This document shows positions 8,506 through 18,135 of a DNA stretch of 64,000 nucleotides, in pieces. Position numbers and translations under genes: made by a program. How positions within the stretch are numbered: position 1 is the first letter of the stretch; the number at the start of each line of letters is the position of its first letter. The notes under the pieces were generated by a model that was not told the DNA's origin, ran no database searches, and saw nothing but the letters and a program-made list of their open reading frames with translations. Source of the DNA: JAUILA01 sp050289805 (lineage in GTDB: Bacteria > Bacteroidota > Bacteroidia > Cytophagales > Cyclobacteriaceae). The DNA is taken from NCBI GenBank assembly GCA_050289805.1, contig JBNKGL010000003.1, forward strand, positions 62,001 through 126,000. Direction: 5' to 3'.

Positions 8506-9275
8506 TGAACTATACGCTCAAGAACATTCCTGAGCGGACCCAGAAACCACGGCAGTATGGTTTTACCATGGCTATGGATAAAGGTCTGAGCATCAGGGAG
8601 GTGGAAGATTTTCTGGATATTTCAGGAGATTTTATTGACATAGTGAAGTTTGGTTGGGCAACCAGCTTTGTTACTCCTAACCTCAAGGAAAAGATCAAGG
8701 TTTACCAGGATGCAGGAATCCCTGTATATTTTGGCGGAACACTGTTTGAAGCATTTATAATCAGGGATCAGTTTGAAGATTACCGGCGGGTGCTCGACAA
8801 ATATGATCTTCAGTATGCGGAGGTATCGGACGGCTCCATTGAACTGGATCATGATAAAAAATGCGATTACATCAGTAAACTTGCTGAACAGGTAACAGTT
8901 CTTTCAGAGGTAGGATCCAAGGATGCAGAGAAGATCATCCCCCCCTATCAGTGGATTAAACTTATGCAGGAAGAACTGGATGCGGGTGCATGGAAAGTGA
9001 TTGGTGAAGCCCGGGAAAGCGGAAACGTTGGCCTGTTCCGTTCTACGGGGGAGGTCCGGTCTGGACTTGTACAGGAAATACTCACGAAAATTCCGTTCGA
9101 AAAGATTATCTGGGAAGCGCCGCAAAAAGCACAACAGGTTTGGTTTATTAAACTTTTGGGAGCGAATGTAAACCTCGGAAATATTGCGCCTAACGAAGTT
9201 ATTCCTTTGGAAACGATTCGTCTGGGTCTCCGTGGAGATACTTTCTCGCATTTTCTCAACCTGGATCCAGTCTGA
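8505..9275 (+). CDS. Phosphosulfolactate synthase family protein (ComA-like)
   Basis: 256-aa TIM-barrel protein of the ComA family, which adds sulfite to phosphoenolpyruvate to give (2R)-phospho-3-sulfolactate. Family features visible are DISGDFIDIVKFGWATSF, YQDAGIPVYFGGTLFEAFI, VSDGSIEL, VIGEARESGNVGLF and IIWEAPQKAQQVWFIKLLGANVNLGNI. In archaea it starts coenzyme M synthesis; in Bacteroidota the product could feed cysteate and sulfonolipid synthesis, which is inference here. ComB and ComC are not in the window. It is coupled to the TPR gene upstream (1-bp overlap); popT follows eight bases downstream. Confidence 0.85.
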   Translation: MNYTLKNIPERTQKPRQYGFTMAMDKGLSIREVEDFLDISGDFIDIVKFGWATSFVTPNLKEKIKVYQDAGIPVYFGGTLFEAFIIRDQFEDYRRVLDKYDLQYAEVSDGSIELDHDKKCDYISKLAEQVTVLSEVGSKDAEKIIPPYQWIKLMQEELDAGAWKVIGEARESGNVGLFRSTGEVRSGLVQEILTKIPFEKIIWEAPQKAQQVWFIKLLGANVNLGNIAPNEVIPLETIRLGLRGDTFSHFLNLDPV

Positions 9276-9282
9276 GTTTATC

Positions 9283-10215
9283 ATGCGTGAAACACTACTT
9301 ATTTTCCTGAAGGGCATGGGAATGGGTGGTGCCGATGTAGTCCCCGGTGTATCGGGAGGAACCATCGCACTCATCGCTGGAATCTATGAACGTCTCCTGA
9401 ATGCGATCCGTTCAGTGGATCTGGACGCATTGAAAATGCTGTTAAGATTCCAATGGAAGGCATTCTGGATAAAAATCGATGGCTCTTTTCTGTTACCACT
9501 GATCCTGGGGATCTTCACCAGCCTTATTACACTTGCCAGGCTGATTAAATTTCTGATGACAGACCACCCTATTCCGCTGTGGTCCTTTTTCTTCGGCCTC
9601 ATCCTTGTTTCCGCTTTCTGGGTATTGAAAGAAATTAAACAATGGAAACCCGGAGTTGTGATATTCCTGGTGGCAGGTTTTATCATTGCATTTCTGATTA
9701 CCACCCTAACTCCCGCAGAGACTCCGGATGGAACCTGGTTTATCTTTCTCTCCGGAGCCATTGCCATCTGCGCCATGATCCTTCCCGGTATTTCAGGTTC
9801 ATTTATTTTATTGATCCTTGGAAAATATGAATTCATCCTGGAAGCACTCAATGAACGTGACCTGGTTACCATCGGTATTTTCGCCCTCGGATGTATCACC
9901 GGCCTCCTGAGTTTTTCACGGGTAATATCCTGGCTCCTGCGCCATTATCATGGGATCACCATAGCGCTCCTCGCCGGGTTTATGCTGGGTTCCCTTAATA
10001 AAGTATGGCCATGGAAAATCGTTTCCTCGTTCCGGATGAACAGTGCCGGCGAACAGGTACCCTTTATTACGAATAATGTGTTGCCCACTACCTATGCGCA
10101 AAATACAGGGGAACCCTCCGAGGTACTGTTGGGAATATTTTTCTTTGCATTCGGAATTCTCCTGGTCGTGGGCCTCGAGCGCATCGCTTCGTATCGTTCA
10201 ACATCCGTTTCATGA
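9283..10215 (+). CDS. DUF368 family polyprenyl-phosphate transporter (PopT-like)
   Basis: 310 aa from the ATG at 9283. The frame opens at 9184, but that part lies inside the upstream gene and adds unlikely sequence. It is polytopic (about eight helices) with the duplicated family signature: GMGMGGADVVPGVSGGTIALIAG near the N-terminus and ICAMILPGISGSFILLILGKYE in the middle. DUF368 proteins were recently linked to recycling undecaprenyl phosphate across the cytoplasmic membrane (PopT), which would serve both peptidoglycan and the polysaccharide pathway upstream. The end overlaps aroE as ATGA (10212-10215). Confidence 0.85.
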   Translation: MRETLLIFLKGMGMGGADVVPGVSGGTIALIAGIYERLLNAIRSVDLDALKMLLRFQWKAFWIKIDGSFLLPLILGIFTSLITLARLIKFLMTDHPIPLWSFFFGLILVSAFWVLKEIKQWKPGVVIFLVAGFIIAFLITTLTPAETPDGTWFIFLSGAIAICAMILPGISGSFILLILGKYEFILEALNERDLVTIGIFALGCITGLLSFSRVISWLLRHYHGITIALLAGFMLGSLNKVWPWKIVSSFRMNSAGEQVPFITNNVLPTTYAQNTGEPSEVLLGIFFFAFGILLVVGLERIASYRSTSVS

Positions 10216-10943
10216 GGAAATTCGGACTGATCGGCAAAAAACTATCCCATTCATTCTCCGCTGGCTATTTCAATACAAAGTTCAAAAATGAAGGGCTTGA
10301 AGATCATTTTTATTCGTTGTTCGAAATTCCGGGCATTGAAAATATAACTGAAATATTTGCAATCGAAGGGCTGGCAGGACTTAATGTAACGATTCCCTAT
10401 AAACAGGAGATTATACCCTATCTGTCAAGCCTTGATCGTTCCGCAGAAAAAGTGGGAGCCGTGAATGTTGTGAAAATAACTCCCGGGGGGCTTGTAGGAT
10501 ATAATTCAGATTTCTTCGGGTTTCAGCAATCACTGATGCGCTGGCTGAATGGACACAAAATTGATAATGCGCTGGTCCTTGGTTCCGGTGGTGCTGCAAA
10601 GGCTGTACTGGCTGTTCTTGCCGATATGAATATCAGGGCTACGACCGTTTCGAGACATCCTGACGAAGAACAAATCGGATATGCGGATTTGAACGAGCAA
10701 ATTCTGCGCAAAAACAAACTAATAGTAAATACCACCCCCCTCGGTATGTTCCCGGAAACCGATGAATATCCTGATATTCCTTATAAATATCTTGATGAGG
10801 AATTTTTTCTGTATGATTTGGTATACAATCCGGAGACAACTACGTTTATGAAGAAGGGTATGGAACGGGGTGCACGGGTAAAAAATGGTTTGGAAATGCT
10901 CCACCTGCAGGCCGACAGGTCCTGGGAGATTTGGAACTCATAA
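10212..10943 (+). CDS. aroE: Shikimate dehydrogenase
   Basis: 243 aa, compact for the family. It reduces 3-dehydroshikimate to shikimate with NADPH in aromatic amino-acid synthesis. Substrate-site motifs are KKLSHSFSAGYFN and LAGLNVTIPYKQEI with the catalytic Lys; the cofactor loop is VLGSGGAAKAVLAVL; later motifs are NTTPLGMFP, LYDLVYNPETT and NGLEMLHLQADRSWEIW. It is coupled to popT by a 4-bp overlap and separated from uvrB by three bases, so popT-aroE-uvrB are co-transcribed. Confidence 0.93.
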   Translation: MRKFGLIGKKLSHSFSAGYFNTKFKNEGLEDHFYSLFEIPGIENITEIFAIEGLAGLNVTIPYKQEIIPYLSSLDRSAEKVGAVNVVKITPGGLVGYNSDFFGFQQSLMRWLNGHKIDNALVLGSGGAAKAVLAVLADMNIRATTVSRHPDEEQIGYADLNEQILRKNKLIVNTTPLGMFPETDEYPDIPYKYLDEEFFLYDLVYNPETTTFMKKGMERGARVKNGLEMLHLQADRSWEIWNS

Positions 10944-10946
10944 AAT

Positions 10947-12971
10947 ATGGAATTTAAGATAACGAGTGAATATGAGCCAACGGGTGACCAACCCCTGGCA
11001 ATAGAGGCGCTGTCGGAAGGTATCGAGGACGGCGAACAATTTCAGACCTTATTGGGAGCAACCGGAACGGGAAAAACATTTACGATCGCGAATGTAATTC
11101 AGGAAGTACAACGGCCAACGCTAGTCCTGAGCCATAATAAGACCCTCGCCGCGCAGCTCTACAGTGAATTCAAACGTTTTTTTCCGGAAAATGCAGTCGA
11201 GTATTTTATCAGCTACTACGATTACTATCAGCCGGAAGCATTCATTCCAACTTCCAACCTGTATATTGAAAAGGATCTTTCCATCAATGAAGAAATTGAA
11301 AAGCTCCGGCTAAGCGCCTCTTCCTCTCTGCTTACCGGCAGGCGGGACATAATCGTGGTTGCGTCGGTTTCATGCATCTATGGTATCGGGAATCCTGAAC
11401 AGTTCGCCAAAAATGTGATCAAGCTTCGGACAGGTGAAAAAATCGCAAGAAACAGGCTGCTGCATGCGCTGGTAGATATTTTATACAGCAGAACCACTGC
11501 GGAATTTAAGCGTGGGAATTTCAGGGTCAAAGGAGATACCGTAGATATTTTTGTTGCTTATGGTGACTTCGCCTACCGGATTATTTTCTGGGGTGACGAA
11601 ATTGAAACCATTCAGCAGATTGAACCGGATACCGGCCGAAAGATTTCGGATGAGAAGGCGATTACGATTTTTCCTGCAAACCTGTTCGTAACCGGAAAGG
11701 ATCAGCTGCCCCAGGTAATAGAAGAGATTCAGCATGACATGGTGGCCCAGGTGGAATTTTTCGAAAGTGAACGACGTCACCTTGAGGCGAAGCGACTTCA
11801 GGAACGTACCGAATTTGACCTGGAGATGATCCGTGAACTGGGCTACTGTTCAGGTGTTGAAAATTACTCCCGCTATTTCGACAGGAGACAACCCGGTGCA
11901 CGCCCATTCTGCCTGCTGGATTATTTTCCGGATGACTACCTCATGGTGATTGATGAGAGCCATGTGACCGTACCTCAAATCCGGGCTATGTGGGGTGGCG
12001 ACAGGTCGCGTAAGGTGAACCTGGTAGATTACGGATTCAGACTGCCTTCAGCCCTGGATAACAGACCCCTCACATTTAATGAATTTGAAGCCATGCAGAA
12101 CCAGGTGATCTACGTGAGTGCCACGCCGGCAGAATATGAACTGCGTAAATCTGAAGGTGTCGTGGTAGAACAGATCATTCGCCCTACCGGATTGCTCGAT
12201 CCTGAAATTGAAGTGAGGCCTACTCCAAATCAGATTGACGACCTGCTGGATGAAATTGATGAACGTGTAAAAAGAGAGGAGCGCGTACTGGTCACCACAC
12301 TTACCAAGCGAATGGCGGAAGAACTGACCAAATTCCTGGAGCGCGCCGGAGTAAAAACACGATATATACACAGTGAAGTGGATACTCTGGATCGCGTCGA
12401 AATTCTTCGGGAATTGCGGCTTGGTGTATTTGATGTTCTTGTTGGTGTGAACCTTCTCAGGGAAGGACTCGATCTGCCCGAAGTATCACTGGTGGCAATT
12501 CTCGATGCTGATAAGGAAGGTTTCCTCAGAAACCAGCGCTCATTGATTCAGACAATCGGACGTGCGGCGCGTAATTCACGGGGTAAAGTGATTATGTATG
12601 CAGATAAAATAACCGATTCCATGCAACAGGCAATCGATGAAACCAACAGACGACGCGCCATTCAGGAGGAATACAATACCCGCCACGGAATTACTCCTAC
12701 CACCATTCTGCGGTCTAAGGAGTCAATTTTACAGCAGACCAATGTGGCAGATCGAAAAAAAGCGCGTAAATTTTATTCCGAAGAAGAAACAGCTTCAGTA
12801 GTTCAGGATCCCGTGGTTCAGTACATGGAGAAAAAAGACCTGAACAAGCTAATGGATAAAACCCGTCAGGCAATGGAGAGAGCTGCGAGGGAACTGGATT
12901 TTATCGAGGCCGCCAGACTTCGTGATGAATTGATGGAGCTCGAGAAACTGGCTGAAAAACGCGATGACTGA
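10947..12971 (+). CDS. uvrB: Excinuclease ABC subunit B
   Basis: 674 aa, full length. UvrB is the damage-verifying helicase of nucleotide excision repair and loads UvrC. Walker A is at about 37-44 (GATGTGKT) and the beta-hairpin region YYDYYQPEAFIP is present. Helicase motifs follow (LMVIDESHVTVPQI, YVSATPAEYEL, VGVNLLREGLDLPEVSLVAILDADKEGFLR, QTIGRAARN), and a C-terminal UVR motif (AARELDFIEAARLRDELMELE) contacts UvrC. It is last in the popT-aroE-uvrB run. Confidence 0.97.
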   Translation: MEFKITSEYEPTGDQPLAIEALSEGIEDGEQFQTLLGATGTGKTFTIANVIQEVQRPTLVLSHNKTLAAQLYSEFKRFFPENAVEYFISYYDYYQPEAFIPTSNLYIEKDLSINEEIEKLRLSASSSLLTGRRDIIVVASVSCIYGIGNPEQFAKNVIKLRTGEKIARNRLLHALVDILYSRTTAEFKRGNFRVKGDTVDIFVAYGDFAYRIIFWGDEIETIQQIEPDTGRKISDEKAITIFPANLFVTGKDQLPQVIEEIQHDMVAQVEFFESERRHLEAKRLQERTEFDLEMIRELGYCSGVENYSRYFDRRQPGARPFCLLDYFPDDYLMVIDESHVTVPQIRAMWGGDRSRKVNLVDYGFRLPSALDNRPLTFNEFEAMQNQVIYVSATPAEYELRKSEGVVVEQIIRPTGLLDPEIEVRPTPNQIDDLLDEIDERVKREERVLVTTLTKRMAEELTKFLERAGVKTRYIHSEVDTLDRVEILRELRLGVFDVLVGVNLLREGLDLPEVSLVAILDADKEGFLRNQRSLIQTIGRAARNSRGKVIMYADKITDSMQQAIDETNRRRAIQEEYNTRHGITPTTILRSKESILQQTNVADRKKARKFYSEEETASVVQDPVVQYMEKKDLNKLMDKTRQAMERAARELDFIEAARLRDELMELEKLAEKRDD

Positions 12972-13039
12972 AGCAAAATGTTTTAAGAAATAAACCGAAT
13001 TGGAAAAAGAAACGTTAAAACAGGAAAGTCAGTAGTATC

Positions 13040-14476
13040 ATGAAGTATAGCCGGATCTATTTTGGAATGTTCCTGTCGGCACTTGCCGGCGTCCTTGTTG
13101 CATTGTTTCTTTTCTATGAGTTTTGGGCACCCGGATCATCGGCATCCTATAATTCGATCGCAAGGAGACAACAGCAGGTAGCGCTGACGGGGCAATCAGA
13201 CTCAGCATTGATTGAAATGGGCGGGCTGAATTTCACTTTCGCGGCGAACAAAGTAACACCCGCGGTCGTACATATACGAACACTTTATGCTTCAGGCAGA
13301 TACAGTGTGAATCCAATGGATAACTATTTCAGAGCCCCCTCCCGAAGCTCGGGGTCTGGAGTGATTGTATCAGATGATGGATATATCGTAACCAACAATC
13401 ATGTAATTGAAGACGCGCGCCAGGTGGAGATCGTACTGTTTGACAACAGAAGTTATGTTGCTGAATTAATCGGGGCTGATCCCACAACTGACCTGGCCTT
13501 GTTGAAAATTGATGAAACCGATCTTCCGTTCGTCCCTTATGGAAATTCAGACCAGGTATATCCTGGTGAATGGGTACTGGCCATCGGGAATCCGTTTGAC
13601 CTCAACTCGACCGTTACAGCCGGGATCGTTAGTGCAAAGGCCCGGAATATCGGAATTCTGAGAGACCGGAATAACCTTCAGATAGAATCCTTTATTCAGA
13701 CGGATGCTGCGGTAAACCCCGGGAACAGCGGAGGAGCCCTGGTGAATTTAAAAGGACAGCTTGTTGGCATCAATACGGCCATTGCGACTCCGAATGGTTC
13801 CTATGCAGGATATTCATTTGCAGTTCCCGTTGCGCTGGTAAAAAAGGTTATGGACGATCTGCTGGAGTTTGGCCGGGTACAGCGAGGCCTTCTTGGGATA
13901 CGCATCAATGATGTGGATGCCCGGTTTGCTGATGAACGCGATCTCAATGTAGTTAGCGGAGTATTCATAAGTCTTGTTAATGAAAACAGCGCAGCAATGG
14001 ATGCCGGTCTTCTGCAGGGTGACGTTATCACCGGAATCAATGGAATTACGGTTACAAACGTTTCTGAACTTCAGGAACTTGTTGCAAGAAACCGGCCGGG
14101 TGACGAAGTGGAGGTAACCTATATCCGTGACGGTGAAGTACAAAACACCCTGGCTACACTTCGGGATTATGAAGGAAATATTAACATTCAGCCAAAAGTT
14201 ATCCGGGATGAAATCAGCGGTGGGTTTTTTGAAGATCTGAGTGACCGGGATCTTGAAAAATATGAAATTGACGGTGGAGTAAGAATAGCTCAAATAGAGG
14301 AGGGTCCCTGGAAAGACGCGGGAATTGAACCCGGACTCATCATCACTCGAATTGACAAGGTACGCATTCTGAGTCTTGAAGACCTGAACCGCAATCTTGA
14401 AAACAAAAATGGCCCATTCCTCCTGGAAGGTATCTATGAAAATGGAGACCATGGAATATTTGGCGTTACCTGGTAG
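13040..14476 (+). CDS. HtrA/DegP-family periplasmic serine protease
   Basis: 478 aa. An N-terminal hydrophobic segment (about 7-27) serves as signal peptide or anchor. The trypsin-like domain carries the triad His121 (TNNHVIEDA), Asp151 (TTDLALLKI) and Ser230 (NPGNSGGAL). Two PDZ domains follow (about 280-370 and 380-478; note MDAGLLQGDVITGING and KDAGIEPGLIITRID). The enzyme degrades or chaperones misfolded envelope proteins. It is preceded by a 68-bp gap after uvrB and probably has its own promoter, though I could not identify one. Confidence 0.93.
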   Translation: MKYSRIYFGMFLSALAGVLVALFLFYEFWAPGSSASYNSIARRQQQVALTGQSDSALIEMGGLNFTFAANKVTPAVVHIRTLYASGRYSVNPMDNYFRAPSRSSGSGVIVSDDGYIVTNNHVIEDARQVEIVLFDNRSYVAELIGADPTTDLALLKIDETDLPFVPYGNSDQVYPGEWVLAIGNPFDLNSTVTAGIVSAKARNIGILRDRNNLQIESFIQTDAAVNPGNSGGALVNLKGQLVGINTAIATPNGSYAGYSFAVPVALVKKVMDDLLEFGRVQRGLLGIRINDVDARFADERDLNVVSGVFISLVNENSAAMDAGLLQGDVITGINGITVTNVSELQELVARNRPGDEVEVTYIRDGEVQNTLATLRDYEGNINIQPKVIRDEISGGFFEDLSDRDLEKYEIDGGVRIAQIEEGPWKDAGIEPGLIITRIDKVRILSLEDLNRNLENKNGPFLLEGIYENGDHGIFGVTW

Positions 14477-14564
14477 CTTTCCGACGATCTAATTCAATTA
14501 TTGTTACATTTTTTTTGGCCCAATTCCCTAGCTTTGATTGTGAAATCAATAAGCACTTACAATC

Positions 14565-16112
14565 ATGTCTCAAGACCTGTACGGAATTGGAAAAGCCCTT
14601 GAAAATCTGGGCATCAAAAGTGAGAATAGCGGAACATCTACAGGAAATAACTGGTTTCCCGCAGAAGGAGAATGGCTTGACTCCATCTCTCCCGCCGATG
14701 GCAATCACATTGCCAGGGTAGCTTCAAGCACGAATGAGCAATATGAGGAAGTTGTTCATACTGCCCAGTCTGCATTCGTAAAATGGCGGCAGGTTCCGGC
14801 TCCCAAGAGAGGTGAAGTTGTGCGGCAGATAGGTGAGGCACTGCGTGAAAAAAAGGAAGACCTTGGTAAACTGGTTTCCTATGAAATGGGTAAATCCTAC
14901 CAGGAAGGCCTCGGTGAAGTGCAGGAAATGATCGATATCTGTGATTTTGCGGTAGGATTGTCACGGCAGCTTCACGGACTTACGATGCATTCTGAACGTC
15001 CGAACCACCGCATGTATGAACAATATCATCCGCTTGGAATTGTGGGTATCATCAGTGCCTTTAATTTTCCGGTTGCCGTATGGTCATGGAACACAATGCT
15101 CGCATGGGTCTGTGGAGATGTTTGCATATGGAAACCGAGCGAAAAAGTGCCTTTGTGCAGTATTGCCTGTCAGAATATTGTAGCCAGCGTATTTAAGGAA
15201 AATAATGTCCCGGAAGGTGTTTCCTGTCTTGTCAATGGCGACTATAAAATTGGTGAGCTTCTCTCCCACGACCATCGCATTCCGTTAGTTTCGGCAACGG
15301 GTTCAACACGCATGGGTAAAAAGGTAGGTGCCGCTGTTGGTGCCCGCCTCGGAAGGGCATTGCTTGAACTTGGCGGAAACAATGCCATAATTATCAGTGA
15401 GACTGCCGACCTTGACGTCGCCATTACAGGGGCTTTGTTTGGCGCTGTAGGAACTTGCGGACAACGATGCACATCTACCAGGCGGCTCATTATCCAGGAA
15501 AATGTTTACAATGAGGTAAAAGAGAAACTTACAAATGCCTATAAACAACTAAGAATAGGCAACCCCCTCGACGAAAATAACCATGTCGGACCACTGATCG
15601 ATGCGGATGCGGTTCAGATGTATCTCGGTGCCCTTCAAAAAATAAAGGAACAGGGAGGAAACATTCTTACGGATCATGGCATACTCGAAGGTGAGAAGTA
15701 TCAATCCGGATGTTATGTAAAACCTGTGATAGCGGAAGTAGATAATAACATGGAGATCGTTCAGACTGAAACATTTGCCCCGATCCTCTATATAATGAAA
15801 TACAGCAATATTGAAGAAGCGATATCCATGCAGAATAATGTTGCCCAGGGATTGTCATCTGCCATTATGACCATGAACATTCGTGAGTCTGAACTATTCC
15901 TGTCACAGGCTGGATCCGACTGCGGAATCGCAAACGTGAATATTGGCACATCCGGCGCAGAAATTGGCGGTGCATTTGGCGGAGAGAAGGAAACCGGAGG
16001 TGGCCGTGAGTCAGGATCGGACGCATGGAAAGTCTATATGCGCCGGCAAACCAATACTATTAATTACGGCCGTGATTTGCCTTTAGCACAAGGGATTAAG
16101 TTTGATTTATAA
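14565..16112 (+). CDS. Aldehyde dehydrogenase, ALDH7 / aminoadipate-semialdehyde type
   Basis: 515 aa, cytoplasmic. Catalytic residues are Glu268 (LLELGGNN) and Cys302 in GTCGQRCTSTRRL; the GQRCTxxRRL signature is typical of ALDH7 (antiquitin), which oxidises 2-aminoadipate 6-semialdehyde in lysine breakdown. The NAD-binding region includes GIISAFNFPVAVWSWN. A saccharopine-dehydrogenase-family gene lies at 45.3-46.7 kb, which would fit the same pathway. TAGCTTTG at 14529-14536 matches the -7 consensus, but no -33 element lies at the proper spacing. Confidence 0.85.
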   Translation: MSQDLYGIGKALENLGIKSENSGTSTGNNWFPAEGEWLDSISPADGNHIARVASSTNEQYEEVVHTAQSAFVKWRQVPAPKRGEVVRQIGEALREKKEDLGKLVSYEMGKSYQEGLGEVQEMIDICDFAVGLSRQLHGLTMHSERPNHRMYEQYHPLGIVGIISAFNFPVAVWSWNTMLAWVCGDVCIWKPSEKVPLCSIACQNIVASVFKENNVPEGVSCLVNGDYKIGELLSHDHRIPLVSATGSTRMGKKVGAAVGARLGRALLELGGNNAIIISETADLDVAITGALFGAVGTCGQRCTSTRRLIIQENVYNEVKEKLTNAYKQLRIGNPLDENNHVGPLIDADAVQMYLGALQKIKEQGGNILTDHGILEGEKYQSGCYVKPVIAEVDNNMEIVQTETFAPILYIMKYSNIEEAISMQNNVAQGLSSAIMTMNIRESELFLSQAGSDCGIANVNIGTSGAEIGGAFGGEKETGGGRESGSDAWKVYMRRQTNTINYGRDLPLAQGIKFDL

Positions 16113-16148
16113 CTAATTAAATTTGAGGCCTCACCAAGAGCTATTTAT

Positions 16149-16179
16149 TTTGTTATTATACCTGAAAAAACTATATTAG
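16149..16179 (+). promoter_or_regulatory. Promoter for the CheY-like regulator gene
   Basis: TTTG (16149-16152), a 19-base spacer, then TATATTAG (16172-16179), which matches TAnnTTTG except at one position. The start codon at 16199 would give a 5' leader of roughly 13-15 bases. Confidence 0.5.
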
Positions 16180-16198
16180 CCGACGTAGAAACGCAGAT

Positions 16199-16612
16199 AT
16201 GGCAGATAACCAAAAGAAATTTAATACAGTAATGCTCGTCGATGATAATGAGATTGATAATCTCATTAATCAGAAAATGATAGAAGCAGCAAATATAGCA
16301 AGTCACATATTCACACATACCGGCGCCAAGAGTGCCATGGAGTTTCTGAAGAACATGGAACGTCTGGATGTGAGTGAGCGCGTTTTGCCTGATGTCATTT
16401 TTCTTGATATCGATATGCCATTGATGGATGGATTCCAGTTTCTGGATGAATTTGAAAAGCTTTCAGATGAAACCAGAAATAAATGTAAAATCATAATGCT
16501 TACTTCTTCGATAAATCCTCAGGATATGAGCAAATCGAAGAAGTACAGTTATGTGAAACAATATTTGAACAAGCCCCTGTCACAGGATACCCTGGATAAA
16601 ATCAACATCTGA
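16199..16612 (+). CDS. Stand-alone response regulator receiver protein
   Basis: 137-aa CheY-like receiver with no output domain. The acidic pair is D15/D16 (VMLVDDNEIDN), the phospho-acceptor is D70 (VIFLDIDMPLMDGF), the switch Thr/Ser is in MLTSSI, and the conserved Lys is in YLNKPLS. It belongs to the group common in Bacteroidota that acts by protein contact or in phosphorelays. No kinase gene is adjacent; the nearest histidine kinase is at 35 kb. It is convergent with the following minus-strand gene across a shared terminator. Confidence 0.9.
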   Translation: MADNQKKFNTVMLVDDNEIDNLINQKMIEAANIASHIFTHTGAKSAMEFLKNMERLDVSERVLPDVIFLDIDMPLMDGFQFLDEFEKLSDETRNKCKIIMLTSSINPQDMSKSKKYSYVKQYLNKPLSQDTLDKINI

Positions 16613-16641
16613 TTTTAGATACACTTAGGAACAAGACAAAA

Positions 16642-16669
16642 AAAGAGCCGTCCTCCCAGACGGCTCTTT
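16642..16669. terminator. Bidirectional rho-independent terminator
   Basis: Perfect 11-bp stem AAAGAGCCGTC (16642-16652) / GACGGCTCTTT (16659-16669) with loop CTCCCA. It is flanked by A-rich sequence on the left and T-rich sequence on the right, so it works for both the regulator gene and the convergent gene that ends at 16693. Confidence 0.9.
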
Positions 16670-16692
16670 CAATTTTAACCACACCTTTATTT

Positions 16693-18135
16693 TCAGACCG
16701 ATAATCTGTCTATGAAATCATCATCCATCTTGATCAGTTTGATCGGGGTAAAATGATCCGTTTTGATTTCATTTAGTTTATCGAGCAAGCTTTTTATCTT
16801 CTGTTCCTTATTCTTGCGTTTCTCGGAAATGGAGACTTTTAGAATTTTCGAAAGGATCAGAATATGTTCACATTTATCTTTTCCGACAAGTCTGATATGC
16901 CGTTGAATACTATTGATAAGCTGGTTGAAAAGATCATAATCACGCATCAGACAATATGTGAGCGCCAGCATGATCTTAATTTCCAGTAACACCAGCGGAT
17001 ATTTCTTGAGACTCACCTCGTTCAGCAGCTTGTTGATCCAGCGGCTTCCCTCGGAATATTTTTCAACGTAGTAGCAGCACACCGCATTGTAAACACTGTA
17101 GGTTACGAAACTTGGTGTATCCTGTACATCAAATTCATAGTCCTGGAAAATATTTTCATTTTCCTCATATACATCCGCGATCGTATCGTACCGTATATTC
17201 CGCATAATCTTGGTGATCAGGAATTGTGCAGGATAGGTATACTGAGTATAGTTGGTGAGTAAATTACTGGCTGCATCGTTCACCTCCTCAAAATATTTCT
17301 CAGCCTTGCGATACACACCATAATGGTTGTAATACTCAAGTTTAAGAAACTCAAAAACGAGGTTCAGGTGATAATAGATTGAATCAAGATGGTAGGATTC
17401 AAAGATCTTCTCTACATTATCAAGAATATCTTCTATCGGTTCCTGGGAATCATCCAGGCTCTCACCACCTTCCACAAAAAGACGATGGAAAATCGCCATA
17501 CAGCTGTGGTAAACATATAATCTGTGCGACTCATACAATGCGCTCACATTACTCATTTCTTTCATTAAAAGATTGAGTTCGAGCTTATCGATATCATCTC
17601 CCGACAGGGTATAATATCCATATTTTTTAAAATATTCTGCCAGCAGGTCTTCTGCCTTATCAACCGCCAGCATATAGGCTACATGCCGGTTGTACAGCTG
17701 GGAGTAGTTGAAATAGTCCGGAGAATTGATATGAAGCTTTTTCAATGATTTATATACTACCGTCAATTCGTTGGAAAGATCGTAATCCAGCAATTCCTTT
17801 TCCAGTTTCTTGAGGGTCGCAATCGCGATATCTTTCTTCTTTGTAAAGATTATCTCATTGATATTCGCCACTTTCTTCAGAATATCCGTACGCGGACTTT
17901 CCATCTGCTGCAGGAGATATTCTTCTATTTTCTGATTGAGCCTGGACCTGAGGGTATAATACGCATTGGTATTTACATCCAGTTCATCCATAATTTTTGC
18001 ATCGGATAGCGATCGCTCACGCAAAGACAACAGTAAATATGCCGACTTATCAGCACTACTTTCAATCAACGATTCCCTGATCGCTTCATAATCCTTATCA
18101 GAAAGTTGTTTAATAATATTCTTCAGCTTCGCCAT
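16693..18135 (-). CDS. Unrecognised 480-aa helical protein with N-terminal HTH-like segment
   Basis: I do not recognise the family. The protein is almost all alpha-helical, charged and cytoplasmic, without signal peptide or membrane helices. Residues about 35-75 (LSDAKIMDELDVNTNAYYTLRSRLNQKI) look like a helix-turn-helix. The rest looks like irregular helical repeats (TPR-like pairs such as LLKKYGYYT, YRKAEKYFEE, MLALTYCLMRDYDLFNQLI). It could be a regulator with a helical sensor domain. It stands alone, preceded by a 310-bp AT-rich region containing a duplicated motif, and ends at a strong terminator shared with the CheY-like gene. Confidence 0.75.
   Translation of the reverse strand: MAKLKNIIKQLSDKDYEAIRESLIESSADKSAYLLLSLRERSLSDAKIMDELDVNTNAYYTLRSRLNQKIEEYLLQQMESPRTDILKKVANINEIIFTKKKDIAIATLKKLEKELLDYDLSNELTVVYKSLKKLHINSPDYFNYSQLYNRHVAYMLAVDKAEDLLAEYFKKYGYYTLSGDDIDKLELNLLMKEMSNVSALYESHRLYVYHSCMAIFHRLFVEGGESLDDSQEPIEDILDNVEKIFESYHLDSIYYHLNLVFEFLKLEYYNHYGVYRKAEKYFEEVNDAASNLLTNYTQYTYPAQFLITKIMRNIRYDTIADVYEENENIFQDYEFDVQDTPSFVTYSVYNAVCCYYVEKYSEGSRWINKLLNEVSLKKYPLVLLEIKIMLALTYCLMRDYDLFNQLINSIQRHIRLVGKDKCEHILILSKILKVSISEKRKNKEQKIKSLLDKLNEIKTDHFTPIKLIKMDDDFIDRLSV

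Noticed and set aside
9184..9282. N-terminal extension of the PopT-like protein
   Set aside because: It lies wholly inside the phosphosulfolactate synthase gene in another frame; the DUF368 signature follows directly after the ATG at 9283.
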